From assembly GCA_025330725.1 (NCBI GenBank), contig JAIWND010000055.1, positions 56,023 to 120,022 of the forward strand: a stretch of 64,000 nt of DNA, read 5' to 3'. Made by a program: the position numbers and the translations under genes. Below, in pieces: positions 50,057 through 62,672 of this stretch (the first letter of the stretch is position 1; each line of letters starts with the position of its first letter). A model generated the notes under the pieces. That model was not told where the DNA came from and made no database searches. It was given only the letters and a program-made list of their open reading frames with translations. Source of the DNA: Chlamydoabsidia padenii (taxonomy: Eukaryota > Mucoromycota > Mucoromycetes > Mucorales > Cunninghamellaceae).

Positions 50057-50347
50057 ATGAAACTTGTTTCCATTACTCTTTTGGCCGCTGGTCTTCTTTC
50101 TGCCGTCTCTGCCCAATACGTAGTCAAGGGAAAAGTCAAGTATTCCAGAAATACGTTTGAAATTCCCTTAAACAAATGCACTTATCTCAAAGATGATGCT
50201 GATTGGGTTGAAGCTCCCAAAAAAACTGATTGTGATCTCTACCATGATTCAGCATGCAAGTACACAGTGGGTGTTGCCACTAAACATTTGGAACCTAATA
50301 AAAAATCAACATTCTGGCCGGGTTATGTGCAATGCCGCCCTGCCTAA
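50057..50347 (+). CDS. Small secreted cysteine-containing protein
   Basis: 96 residues in one exon. The N-terminus MKLVSITLLAAGLLSAVSA is a typical signal peptide with predicted cleavage after Ala19. The mature 77 residues are basic, beta-rich in appearance and have four cysteines (about positions 41, 59, 67 and 93) that could form two disulfides. I do not recognise the family, and no catalytic motif is seen. A TATAAAA box at 50004-50010 lies 47 bp upstream, which supports a real, possibly strongly expressed, gene. Candidate roles such as a cell-surface, antimicrobial or effector-like protein are only guesses from size and secretion. Confidence 0.75.
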   Translation: MKLVSITLLAAGLLSAVSAQYVVKGKVKYSRNTFEIPLNKCTYLKDDADWVEAPKKTDCDLYHDSACKYTVGVATKHLEPNKKSTFWPGYVQCRPA

Positions 50348-52957
50348 GCAATTCAATGATTTGCTTGGAGAGTGACAGCTACATGATAGTCTTTTTTATG
50401 CGTTTTTGTTTGATTTAATAAAAGTATCTGCCTTGGTCTTCTTGCAGTAACCAAAAATTACCGCTGAATCGCCTGAAAATAAAGCTAGTCCCTCTTAAAG
50501 CAGTATGCGCCCAAGTGATGATCGTCTCCAAATTAGTCAAGAGATTTAGTATCCAATCACACATAGAATTGAATAGTGGAGTGAGTATGTCTAGTATTAT
50601 ACATGCTTGCCTCAATAGTGAGATATAACATGTAATGTTTTTGGAAAAAGATGTCACCAGAGGCATAAATGTAAAAAAATAAAAAGCGAGTTTCACGCAT
50701 GGCAGGGCCGGTAGTGGTGGCAACATTGTCGTAATATCTGCTTACCATTTACAGTCTTATGATTCCAAAAAGCCTTAGCCATGTACACTAATCGGTTGTT
50801 TGTAGGTCTCACCTGGCCCGTAAGATATTATGCAATGGCAAACAGAAAGTGATTATCAAAAGCACGGAATTCAACCCCCGATATAGCTCGAATAGGTGAC
50901 ACGAATGTGTTTGATCTGTATCATTGTAGGATGCAGAAGAAGCATGATCATTTTTTAAAAAGGGTAGAAAAATCAAAACATGAATGAAAATAAAAGGACA
51001 AGTGTAATTGGAAATGACAATCATCTTATTGCTTTTGATTAGGGGAGCTTCAAAAAAGCGCCATTTTTATTTTTTGGGGGCTGTGCGGGATTTAAAATTT
51101 GTTTGTAAGAACTCCAGTGAGATTTGGGATTTGGGATTTTCTCTCTCTTTCCTTCTCGCTTTTATCATTATCCCCTCCTAAACATGCATTCAGGATCAAA
51201 CAAACACGTTGTCTACAAGTGACCGTCTTGATGAATTAACTGACAAAGTCCAATAGGTAAAAACTAAATTATGAAACCCTTCAGCCCATTACTTGACTAA
51301 CAACCTTTATGTCTTCTCTCCAGGTGGAATTGTGCCCATGACCCAAAACAACACAAAGCAATGAACCTAAATGAAGATGAAATGGTAAAGTAATATTTGG
51401 AGGCAACAGTGGTATTATGATTGATTAGAGTTCGTGGATTAGATTAGGTGTTCCTCCATACGATTGGCAAATCAAAATCTGGGACGGTGCTGACTGGTTT
51501 TGAATTACTGTGCGATCCTAAATCTAAACAAGGTAAGAAGGCAAATAAGGGTCCTCTGCGTTACTGTTTTGAAACTAGATACAAGTACCAAGCTACTCAT
51601 CCTGAACGACACACCTATCTAGTTTACCAGTAAAAAGCGCCAATTAAAATCATACTACGGATAATGATCGGCATTATGTGTATCGCCTTGGTGGCATTAT
51701 AAATGGCAAGTCAAAATGGAAAAAGGACCTTTCACTTACTTTTTTTATTTTATTATAATAGTGGCACTCGATAGAAAGCTTAAAAACATCATACTCCGAT
51801 ATCAGCAACCGAACCAGCCTACACATCATTTAAATTATACTGAAACACAAACAAGCCTTTGGATAATCACTGACATTGCTCTCTCATGGTAAAAGTTCTA
51901 GACGATGGAATATCATTCTTATGCTCACTGTACAAAGTGGCACCTTTACTGCGGATCAAATTACGTCCTTCTCGGAAAACGTACCGTCTGTGACGCAAAG
52001 GAATACAGTCGCGTGGATTAAGGATCAATGCGTTGATGTGTGTATTGATAAGGTAAGTCAAATCAGAATAGGACATTTTTTCCATATGCGATCCACTCAT
52101 GATCACATGCTCGACTTTTTTTTACCATAATACAAAGACGGTCCTGGCTCACTTGGGACTAATTGATGGGTCTCACAAGAAAGGATGGAAAATTTGGTGG
52201 CGAAGTAATAATGCCGAAAAGAAACGTTGAGTAACAACCGATAACCAACTGATCAAACTTTTTATTTTACTTTATTTTACTTGTAGAACCAAAGAGCGCA
52301 GTTTTCAATGGTGATGGACCAATTGATGGATGGATAGTTTGGTTCTGGTTTGGGAAAAGGATACAAAAAGTAGTATATACATTTGAAAACAACCACTTGG
52401 ATACTAATGATTGTCTTCTCTTGTATGCTTAGAATTCCTCCTTCTTGATCGTAATTTAGCCAAGCTTCCACTGATGAATCTGTTCCCTTGGCAACGAATA
52501 ACACAAACCATCAATACACAGTTTGTTAAAGTAGTTATATTTAGTTTTAGATTACTCTGAAACTTTATTGTATCAATAAAGTTTAACTCTTGTTTAGCCT
52601 CTCCTCGTATCTGAAGATTGTGATCACGTATTTGACAAGCTATTCAGTATCACCTATATAATATGATATGACATGATGCAACTGTTTGTACAGAAAAAAA
52701 ATAAAAATATTGTGGCTTTGTTTATATTAGAAGATCATACATTCATTATTTTCTTGAGATGTGACAAACTGTGATACTTTTTTATTTTTATTGAGAAAGA
52801 ATTGCTGTGTTTGGGTGATGTGCAACCAAGGAACTCCGATCGACCTCTTTTTTTTATTTTCTGGGTTCAACATGAAAATCTATTTATTAAACCCTTTCCG
52901 CTCTTTTTTTCATTTCTTGTTTCTCTTTTTATCCTTTTACTTGACTCTTAGAATTAA
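50348..52957. other. Intergenic region of about 2.6 kb with decayed coding fragments
   Basis: Left-end repeat copy at 50461-50480; a GCGGGATTTAAA copy at 51085-51096; decayed gene-like fragments at about 51180-52220 (separate entry); AATAAA near 52575. The last part is the CT-rich leader of the ABC transporter. Confidence 0.5.
51180..52220 (+). pseudogene. Possible decayed multi-exon gene
   Basis: Plus-strand coding-like pieces separated by plausible introns: WNCAHDPKQHKAMNLNEDEM (about 51325-51384), a frame with TIGKSKSGTVLTGFELLCDP ending at 51633, and LAHLGLIDGSHKKGWKIWWR (about 52143-52202). In-frame stops and lost phase prevent one continuous protein. I do not recognise the family. This could also be chance open sequence. 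Confidence 0.3.
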
Positions 52958-55900
52958 ATGGTAATCTATAACCATTTATATATATTTATCTCATCATCAT
53001 CCTTTTGTTATTAGGTAGAAACTACTCTCTGTACAAGGGACAGGTAAATGCCGACACTATCATCCACTTTCTCTTACTCATGTTATCTATAACAGTTTAC
53101 TAGTGGACTCTATTCCCCTTGCCACTTTTGCTGCCACTGTAGCATTCTATTCTTATCATCATTGGCGTGCAAAATCAGGTCCAATTAACGATCAGCTTGG
53201 TATTTCTATCAAGTATCGCAAATGGATTCAATTAATACTAATCCCTATTGAAATGGCAGGCTGGATCTATTGGTATATAAAAGTGGGCGACTATTGTCGT
53301 GCTGCCCCTGTTGGTTTGGCATTGGTTTTTGTAAGTAAACTTAAAAAAAAAAGCGGGATTTAAATACCCGGAACTGTAAAAAGGGTTATTGCATTTCCTT
53401 TCTTCTCACTTTCTTTCTTTAATCTTTAGGGGATTCTCTTCTCCATTGTGGCAACTTGTCCATCACCCATTCATTTTGCATCACGTTATTACATCTTCTT
53501 TTTATTCACTAGCTATACTTTGGCCTTCATACATGCTTCCTACTTTTACTACGAACATACTCAAGACGGCGAACAGTACTGGGCATTATCCAACTTGGTT
53601 ATCACACTCATTTTAACCGCCATTGTGGGTACTATTCCTTTGCCTATCAACCCTATCAATTTGGAAGTTGGTGACTTGGAAAAGGTGGAATTCAAGAATG
53701 GTCAAATTTACCGTAACGTAAGTATTCAACTCTTATAAATAATTGTTTATTATTGACTAACAAGGCTTTCTTTCTTTCTTTTAGGATCTATTATTGTGTC
53801 CTGAAGCAGACGCAAGCATTCTCTCATGGGCTTGCTTTCAATGGGTAAGATTAAACGTCCCCCCCCTTCTTCATGCTCATACTCATTACATTCTTTTTAT
53901 AGGTTAATCCTTTGGTAGTTTACGGTTACAAGAATCCTGTGAAGCGTACGGACATTTATGCATTGACTTACAATCACCTTGCTCGCTTTACCTATCAAGA
54001 ATTTACGGATACCAAGAAATGGACTGCACGAAAAAACTTGCTTCGACGAATGTATAGTGCCAACAAGGGATCTATCTGGGCTCAATTCATCTTCTCTACT
54101 GGTGCGGTTATTATCAGCTATCTCAACCCTTACTTCCAACAACGGTTTTTGGAATACATTGAACAACCTAATGGACAACCTATCAAGACTGCTTATACCT
54201 ATATCTTGGGCATGTTTACCGTCAGTCTCGCCAAACTCCTCTGCAACAATATCCAACTCTATGCTGGACGCCGGTGGAATGTCCGTACCCTTTGTATGTT
54301 GGATGCGGAAATCTATGAAAAGACTCTCAAACGCAAGGATATGTCGGGCAAGGTGGACAATCAAAAGGATGGCGAGGGTAATGAATCTGTTAGCAGCACA
54401 GGGAAAATCACAAACTTGATGAGCTTGGATGCTGATCGAGTGGGCGATTTACCTTCTTATATCTTTGTAAGTAAAAACATCAAAGTGTATTTATGTGGGA
54501 CCATGAACTAACCTGTCTTTTTTTTGGTGAGATAGATGTTTTACAATGCGCCTGTGGAACTTGCTATTGCAATCACTTATCTCTATTACTTGTTGGGAAT
54601 GGCAGCATTTGTCGGATTGGGTGTAATGATTGTCTTCTTCCCTGTGACTTGGCTTCTTATCAAACGAATTGGGAAAAACTACGAAGCACTCAGTTCTGCC
54701 AAGGATCGACGAAATGAATTGGTGAACGAACTCTTACAAGGTATCCGTATGATCAAATACTTTGCATGGGAAAACAGATGGGAAGAACGTGTGTCCGAAG
54801 CTCGATCAAAAGAAGTCAACAAACTGATTTGGGTGGTAACTTATGATGTCCTCTTAAATATTGCCTTCCTTTCTGTCCCTGTTTTGGTCACTGCCAGCTC
54901 TTTTATTTGGTATACAAAGGTATCTGGTAATCAATTGACTGCAAGGTAATGGGAACATACAGAAAAAAATAAAGTCTTCTTATTATTGCTTATTAACCAA
55001 TCTCTCTTCTTTTGCTATTTTAGTGTGGTGTTTGTTAGTATTACATTGTTTGATATGCTTCGTGCACCCCTGGTATTGATCCCCGACTCTGTGACGACCT
55101 TTACCGAATGCTACATTAGTTTAAAGCGTATTGTAAGCTATTTGGAAGAACCGGAAATTGGCGATGGGATCTTGAATGAAGCTACCAAGGTACCTGAAGG
55201 AGTCAGTGTGGAACAAGTCATTGCTCGAACTGGGTTTGAAGAATCTACCTTCCAATGGCACGCTGGAACACCAACCGATAAAAAGGATAACGATAAACTA
55301 ACAGCCGAAGCACCAGAAGTATCAGCCACTTCAAATGGGAACTCTACAGCATCATCTACTTCCAACGGCGTACCTGAAGAAGCAACATTGGCAGAAAGCA
55401 TCGAACCTGTCTCACGATCATTCTCACTGCAAATACCAGCCTTTGACTTTCCTATTGGTGAACTCAGTATTGTGTGTGGACCTACTGGGTGCGGCAAATC
55501 ATCCTTTTTGAATGCTTTGCTTGGGGAAATGGATATTGTATCTGGAAGGGTGTTCCTGCCTTCGAAGAACAAGGTTATCACCGACCAGCCTTATGATCTT
55601 GTTGAAGAAAACTCGGGTTTACACGTGGACGGTGTCGCTTATGTTGCACAACAACCTTATTTACAACATGCCAGTATTCGGGACAATATCTTATTTGGGC
55701 AGCCATTTGATCCTGTGCGTTACAAGAAGGTACTTCACCAATGTGCTCTTATCAAGGATTTGAATGTCTTGACAGATGGTGATCAAACTGAAATTGGTGA
55801 AAAAGGGTAAGATTGGAATTATTCCATACTGTCATACACTCACTCACTGTGTCTTTCTTTTTTTCTCTTCAATAGGATCTCTTTAAGTGGTGGCCAAAAA

Positions 55901-58607
55901 CAAAGGTAGGTGCACATTACAAAAAAAAAAAAAAAAAAAAAAAGGAACATGTTGATACTCATCTCCCTTTTCACTTTTATCATGATCACAATAGAGTATC
56001 ACTTGCTCGTGCTGTCTACTCCTTTGCCAAAACTATTCTTCTGGATGACTGTCTCAGTGCAGTTGACTCTCACACAGCCAAACATATCTTCCATCATTGT
56101 ATCACTGGTGACTTGTTAAAGGGACGTACCGTCATTCTTGTTACACATCATGTCCGACTATGCTTACCTGGTGCTTATTACTTGGTGAAATTGGAAAAGG
56201 GTGTCGTGGCCGGTCATGGTCATGTAAGTGAACTCGCAGAAAGCGGCCAACTTGTCAAACTACTTGGCGAAGAAGCTGTGGGCAGCAATGACGAAGGAAA
56301 CTCTGGCGACGACGACAATGATAATCACTCTGTTGTGGACGACGAAGACTACGATATCAGCAGATCGACAGCTGTCAACAAGTTGGTAGCTGAAGAAGAA
56401 TCTGCCGAAGGCCACGTTAAATACGATGTATACAAGACCTATCTCAGAGCTTGTGGTGGATGGCCATTCTGGGTGACATTGATTTTCTCTTACTTTATAT
56501 CAAGATTCTTCACTTTTGCTGAAAATTGGTAAGTGGAGAGGCACAGACATGTAAAAAAAATAAATAAATAAATAAATAAAAAGGTACTAATAGTAGGTGT
56601 TTTTTTTATGATGACACATACAGGTGGTTGCGAATCTGGGCTGCTGCTTATGCTGAACCTGTCAAGGAACAATTTGTTGCTACTGGACAAACGGTATTTG
56701 GCTATACAACATTCCAAACTCTGCGGCACTATGCTCAAGAAGTCGATGTCAACTATTATATCTGTATCTATCTTGCCTTGTGTATGTCCTTTGTCGTCTT
56801 TGATACACTCCGAAGTGTCTTGCTTTATTGGGGCTCTATCCGTGGTGCTCGTGTCTTGTTTGATGCTCTCTTGATTCGCATTATTCGGGCGCCATCTAGA
56901 TTCTTTGATACCACTCCTGTTGGACGAATCTTGAATCGCTTTGGTAAAGATGTCACTACTGTTGATCTCCGAATGGCACGATCGGCAAGTATTCTTTTAG
57001 AATGCTGTACTGGGCTTATACAATCTATCTTGGTTATCAGCTTGATTACCCCTCAATTCTTGATTATGGCCATTCTAGTCAGTAAGTATCAATGAACAAA
57101 TTAGAAAAGCACTTTATACTAAACATCATCTACTCTACTACTTAGGTGGCATTTACTTTTTGATCGGTATCTACTATCTTCGGGTGTCACGCGACTTGAA
57201 GCGGTTGAACTCGGTCAGCAGAACACCTATCTATTCTCTCTTCTCTGAATCGCTCGCCGGTGTCACCACCATTCGTGCATTTGGCCGTCAGCACAAATTC
57301 GTCCTCACCATGTACGACAAACTCGACTCATATGTTGCTCCATTCTACTTGCTGTGGATGACTAACCGCTGGCTCTACTGTCGAATGGAATTCACCGGTG
57401 CCTTTGTGACTCTGTCTGTTGGTGCCTTTATCTTGTTGAATATCGATCACATTGATGCTGGTATGGCTGGTATCTCTCTCTTTTATGCCTACACCTTTTT
57501 GATGAACGTCTACTGGTTTATCCGACAATATACTCAAGTGGAAATGGATCTCAACAGTGTGGAACGGGTACAAGAATACCTCGAAATTGATCAAGAAGCC
57601 CCTGCTATTGTTGATGGTAGACGTCCTCCTGCGGCCTGGCCCACTACTGCAGCCATTCAAGTGGATGATTTGGAAATCCGCTATGCTCCTGAACTGGACC
57701 CTGTTATCCGTGGTATTTCCTTTGATATCAGATCACATGAAAAGGTCGCCGTTGTGGGTAGAACTGGATCTGGTAAAAGTACACTCGCCTTGTCATTCTT
57801 CCGATTCCTCGAACCCAGCCGTGGTAGTATTACAATGGATGGTATCGATATTTGTAATATTGGGTTACAAGACTTGCGGTCCAAAATCACTATTATCCCA
57901 CAAGAAGCTGTCTTGTTTAGTGGTACTCTCCGCTCCAACTTGGATCCATTTGACGAACATGATGACTCTGAAATTTGGGAATCTTTGGTGCGATCAAATC
58001 TTTGCAGTGGTCCTCCTGTCAAGAAAACACAAGATACTACTACCGATTCGTCATCCTCTTCACAAGACATTGAAGACACTAACAAATCTGATTCAAGCAG
58101 TGTCATATACAGTCTGGACCAACAAATATCTGATGGAGGCAGCAACTTTAGTCAAGGACAGGTAAGCAACTACATGACTATTTTAGAACTGGATCACTCA
58201 CTCTTTTTTTTTTTTTCTGATACTTAAAGCGCCAATTACTCTGTCTTGCTCGGGCTCTTTTGAAAAACAGCAAATTGATCATCATGGACGAAGCAACTGC
58301 CAGTGTGGACTTTGACACTGACCGAAAGATTCAAGAAACAATCCGATCCGAATTTGGTGAATCGACACTGATCTGTATTGCCCATCGTATCCGATCAATC
58401 ATTGACTATGACCGAGTACTTGTCCTCGATCAAGGCAAAATCATCGAATATGACTCACCTTGGGCTCTTTTGCAAAACCGATCAGGTATCTTTAGATCAA
58501 TGTGTGAAAAGTCTGGGGAAATGGATATCTTGATGCAAATGGCGGAAAAGGCGGACGGGAAATATGTAGTTAGTGACTTTGTAGATGATCATTCTGGTTT
58601 TAAATAA
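52958..58607 (+). CDS. ABCC (MRP-type) ABC transporter, full-length, Ybt1-like
   Basis: Membrane exporter of conjugated organic anions, in fungi usually vacuolar. The start codon appears to end exon 1 (52958-52960, followed directly by GTAATC). Exon 2 is 53019-53043, giving MKLLSVQGTVDSIPLATFAA. An N-terminal extra membrane domain precedes two TMD-NBD halves. NBD1: Walker A GPTGCGKSS, signature LSGGQKQR carried by a 29-nt exon (about 55876-55904) and its flank, Walker B TILLDDCLSAVD. NBD2: Walker A GRTGSGKST, signature NFSQGQRQLLCLARALL joined across an intron, Walker B LIIMDEATASVD. In NBD1 the catalytic Glu is Asp, the usual ABCC asymmetry. An acidic linker (GDDDNDNHSVVDDEDYD) follows NBD1, and a Ser/Asp-rich insert lies in NBD2 before the signature. 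Family certain; start exon less sure. Confidence 0.94.
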
Positions 58608-59534
58608 ATAAATAACGTGGGCGATGTTGTAAATGTTTGTTATAAAGTAGATATGCATGTGGTGGTTTGCTGTGGTATGGGGATGTATATATCGTCGGGC
58701 TGTTTTTTGATTTTGCCATTTTTTTTTAGCAAGTCTAGATTCATGCTAGTCATTATAAAAGGGAATATGGAATCTAGTAATGGGATTTCTTGTAATGCAC
58801 GACCATGATCCGTTCCTAGGCGGGATTTGAAAATATTGTTTGCATAATCGGGAGGTAAACGGGCCCTGGAATTGGTAAAACATACTGTGATAGTTGATAG
58901 AGGTATAGTATGAACCTAGTGGATATTAATGCTTTTAACTTGTTCTTGGCCTTGTTGAGGCATTGTTTTTGATCAAGTCCAAAACTGCTCATTATAATTT
59001 TTCATCATATGTCTCATGACAGTATAAAATGAAAGTTGTATATGAAGCACCTTTTTTGGATTCAAAGGTATACAGGGAAGAAAGAACCGCTGAGTGTGAG
59101 TGTGTGGTGAGGTACGTGGTTAAAAAGGGAATCCGAATTTCAAACTTCAGAGCATAACTATGATTTGACCCAGTATAGTTGGGATTTAAACTTCAATTCT
59201 TTATTCTGCATGAATTTCCCAATCCGGAGTCTGAGCATTACTGATAAAAAAGATTTCCACGGTCGAAAAAAAAAAATCCAAAGTCTTTTTGTCATAATAT
59301 GGTCTCCACAGTAAAGGGCGTTAGGGGTTTTTTTTAGTTATATCAAGATGTCTCCTTTTTGTCGGCAAGGAGTTGTCAGGGTATCCCAATGTTCCATGTA
59401 AAGGATAACGGTGATAGTAAGAGACAGAAAGAGACAAAGGTAATAATTTTTTTTTTATTGAATATGCATCATCGTATGTAAAGGAGAGTTTTTTTATTTT
59501 TATTACTGAATCAATATAAATACATAAAACTATT
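58608..59534. other. Intergenic region
   Basis: GCGGGATTTGAA at 58820-58831 and a related TTGGGATTTAAA near 59178. Poly-T runs; AATAAA-type signals on the minus strand near 59457. No gene is seen. Confidence 0.45.
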
Positions 59535-60032
59535 CTATTCGGTGGTGATAGAAGAGGTTCGTTTCGATTTGGGTGTAGAGAATATTGACATTGGGGAAGG
59601 TATGGCGGAAGAAGGTTCTTGAATAGAAGGAAGGTCGAGTCTTGGGAATACATTTTCCAGTTGTTGTCACCACTGTGATACAACGAATGAAGGGATTTCA
59701 CAAGATAGTCGATTGAATCATTGGTGGTATCGTCACTGTCGATAAGAGCATCCATCGATTCATACATCTTGGCTTCACAGGCAAAATAGTCTGTTGCTTG
59801 TGTGTTGATCCGGTCTACAAATGTATTCTTGGTGGTGAAGACGGTACCTGGGGCATAATAAGAGGAATATTGATATTGTGTGAAACCAGGGTATATTTTG
59901 TCGATGATAGTGGCTATGTCTTCAGAATCCAAGAGCCAGTCTTGCTTGATCGGTTCCTTTTCATGATAAGGAGGCTCCCCGTTGCTGATGTACTTGTGAC
60001 TGACGTGGTTGAGGTGGTATTCCAGGCGAAGG

Positions 60033-60082
<50 letters not shown>

Positions 60083-60650
60083 GATGATGTAAAGAAGGAT
60101 TAGTAAACTGTTAGCAAATCAGCACTTGGTGAATACCCATATTCTTACCAATCCAGATGCAAGTCTGGCAAGTCCATTCCATTGATTGAGATCAGCTTTA
60201 CCTTTCAAACTAAAAACAAAGATGGTCAGTTAAAAAACAAGCACAATCTGACTAAATTCTGGCCTACCTTTTGAGCACATGTTGCTTCTTGTTGTGGACC
60301 AGTCTGACAGTCAAGCGTCGTTTCCACAGGTCATAGAGTACTTGCCCATTCAAGGAGACAATTGTTTCCTCGTTAAGAAGAAGACCTACAAAGTTATATA
60401 CATGTAAAAAAAAAACACTTATTAGTGTACATAAAATATATATAGAGACAAAAAGCACGTGTAATGAATAATACTTACCTTTTGCTTCCTCATGAAGGAA
60501 TGCATTCCAAGGCTGCACCTTTCGGTAAGAAGGCAACACCGTACCCAACCATTCTGCTTGCAGTAATTATGTATTGACGTTTGCTACAGCAGCTTCAGAA
60601 AGGATGGCGTCAAAGCTTTCGGCCAACGTGTTGATTTTTGCTGAAGGTTG
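59535..60650 (-). pseudogene. Broken multi-exon gene with poly-Gln/Asn repeat
   Basis: Minus-strand exons read INTLAESFDAILSEAA, then an in-frame TAA, then EWLGTVLPSYRKVQPWNAFL in the same frame. Clean introns lead to GLLLNEETIVSLNGQVLYDL and LKGKADLNQWNGLARLASGL. The next exon enters a (CAA)n tract (60032-60083). In the spliced phase this is poly-Gln and soon stops, while the longer frame after it (LEYHLNHVSHKYISNGE to WLLDSEDIATIIDKIYPGF) is out of phase. The likely C-terminus (MSIFSTPKSKRTSSITTE, stop at 59535) needs another frame change. The pattern fits a gene decayed by one nonsense and two frame changes. Sequencing error in the repeat, or introns I failed to find, are alternatives. Family not recognised. 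Confidence 0.5.
60032..60083. repeat. (TTG/CAA)n microsatellite
   Basis: About 17 tandem trinucleotides in the broken gene, reading CAA on the minus strand. Confidence 0.95.
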
Positions 60651-61876
60651 ATCATTGTTATTTAAAAAAAAGAAGTAAGAAGAGGAAATAAAGAAACAAA
60701 GAAATAAAAGGGCGGGCTACATAATACATTGTGGGCTGAATTCTCCATTCAAATCCCGCTTGGTGGGTGATGGTTGTTTGTTGTGTACCCTCCTATGCTC
60801 CGTTACTTTGTTCCGTTACTTTGAGTATCGTCACTCCGCAATAAAGCCAATATTCCAATCTAGCTTTCTAGTATTTAATCCCCGCTTTGCATAATCTTCC
60901 CTCTCCTTCCATTCCACAGACACACAACTGTTAATGTTACATATTCATCACTTTACCTTATATAAATTCTTATCAAAACAATACAAAGACAAAAAGTATA
61001 TAAACCCCATCTTTTTTTATTCAATAAAAAGAGAACCCTTATTCTACACGATCTACATTTATTTTATTTTCAAGTTCTGCTTTCCAAATTGGGATCTCTC
61101 TTTTTATTATTCGTACATCTCAAAGGTTGAATCTAAACCAAGAATATTCTGGTGCTCACTACTTAATACATACAAAACATACTTTTTGAACCCAAGATAC
61201 TCTAACATCTACCAGATTTAGCCGTATCACTTATGTTGTGAATGCCCCTCTCCAAACTCCGCTCGAAGTTTCACATGGATATTCATAGACTGGGCTCTTA
61301 CGACGGACTGACAATCCGATCATGGCACTTCACGATTAGCACAATCTTTTATCATTTTATCCCTATATTATATTATTATTCGATCATATTGTTATCCATT
61401 ATAGTTATTTGATGATTAGTGAATCCACCCCCGAACCCCAATAGTATAAATAGCCAACTTTTTTTATTCTTTTACTTCTTTAGTTTTCAAGTTCTCAAAA
61501 ATAAAAACTTTAATACAGAACCAAAAATGTATTCTTTAGCCTCTCTCTTTTACATACAATTTACTTAACAAGCGTAACTTCTGTCCCTTTATTGCTCTCA
61601 CTTTGGATCAAGAGCTTATTTCTATTTTTTATATTTTCAAATCCCGGCTTACCTCGGTCGATCTTTTTCTTTTTATCTTTTACATTTGCAAGTACATTCA
61701 AGTACATCTTAACGGTTGAATCTTACCAAAAAGATTATGGTGCTCACTACATCTTATACAAACACAAACTACTTTTACATTCCTTGCTACCATAACTACA
61801 ACCAGTTATAGCCATATCAGCCGCAACAATACAAAAGGCAATTCCACCTCCGCCGGAAAGGGGTTTAAAACAAAAA
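60651..61876. other. Intergenic region with a diverged direct duplication
   Basis: TTCAAATCCCGC at 60748-60759 and TTCAAATCCCGG at 61636-61647. Two related stretches (about 61060-61230 and 61620-61830) share GGTTGAATCT and GGTGCTCACTAC in the same order with similar spacing. Each has a TATA-like sequence upstream (near 61000 and 61445). No tRNA fold other than the one at 61877 was found. Confidence 0.45.
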
Positions 61877-61950
61877 TGTCTTCGTGCGGATTCGAACCGC
61901 AGACCGTCTGTGTGTTAGACAGACGTGATAACCAACTACACCACGAAGAC
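61877..61950 (-). tRNA. tRNA-Val (anticodon AAC)
   Basis: Read on the minus strand, the 7-bp acceptor stem GTCTTCG pairs with CGAAGAC. The D-arm is TGGTGTAGTTGGTTATCAC, the anticodon loop CTAACAC sits between TCTGT and ACAGA, and the T-arm contains GGTTCGAATCC. Discriminator base A at 61877. The gene is 74 nt, intronless, without encoded CCA, and a TTTTT terminator lies immediately downstream (61876-61872). Confidence 0.96.
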
Positions 61951-62438
61951 ACAACTGACATGTCAATCTCTATGTAGTATATATAGCAGATTGGTCGGGG
62001 TTTATCACTACGGGAAAAAATAATGATTATAATGATTCAAAATGATTAAATCGCCGCTTAAATAAGGTTTGAATCACAGTGATTCCTAGTGATTATTTTT
62101 GGTGGGTTTAATCATTATAATCATTTTGGAATCATTTTTGGAATCATTTTTTGATGATTATGATGATTATTCCGACAAACGTTATCCAATCATTCTTACT
62201 TTGTATGACAATATCATCCAACCATATTCCTTCATACTACGCATACTATTGGTCTATACACATACTTCTTTACACGTATCGTTCCGAAATAAACATTATG
62301 AATAGGTTAAAACAGTTTTATTATTATAATAACGACGATAATAATGGTATTAAAAAAAAGAGATTATATCTATGCTATTCTAAAACACTTCTTCTTGTTG
62401 TTGTTGTTCTTCTTTTTCTTCTTGTTCAATATTAACCT

Positions 62439-62627
62439 TTAGGCAGCATCCTATATAAAAGAACAAAGCAAGAGTTAGCGATGATAGCGATGATATGTTG
62501 ACTTGATTCGGATGATTACCTTGGTGAGAGCCAGCAGCGATACACTTCCAGGAGTAGACAGTGGCAGATTGGATACTATGGGAAACGGAAGTAAGTAAAA
62601 GGATTGTGTTTCAGTTCCCTTCCCCCC

Positions 62628-62672
<45 letters not shown>

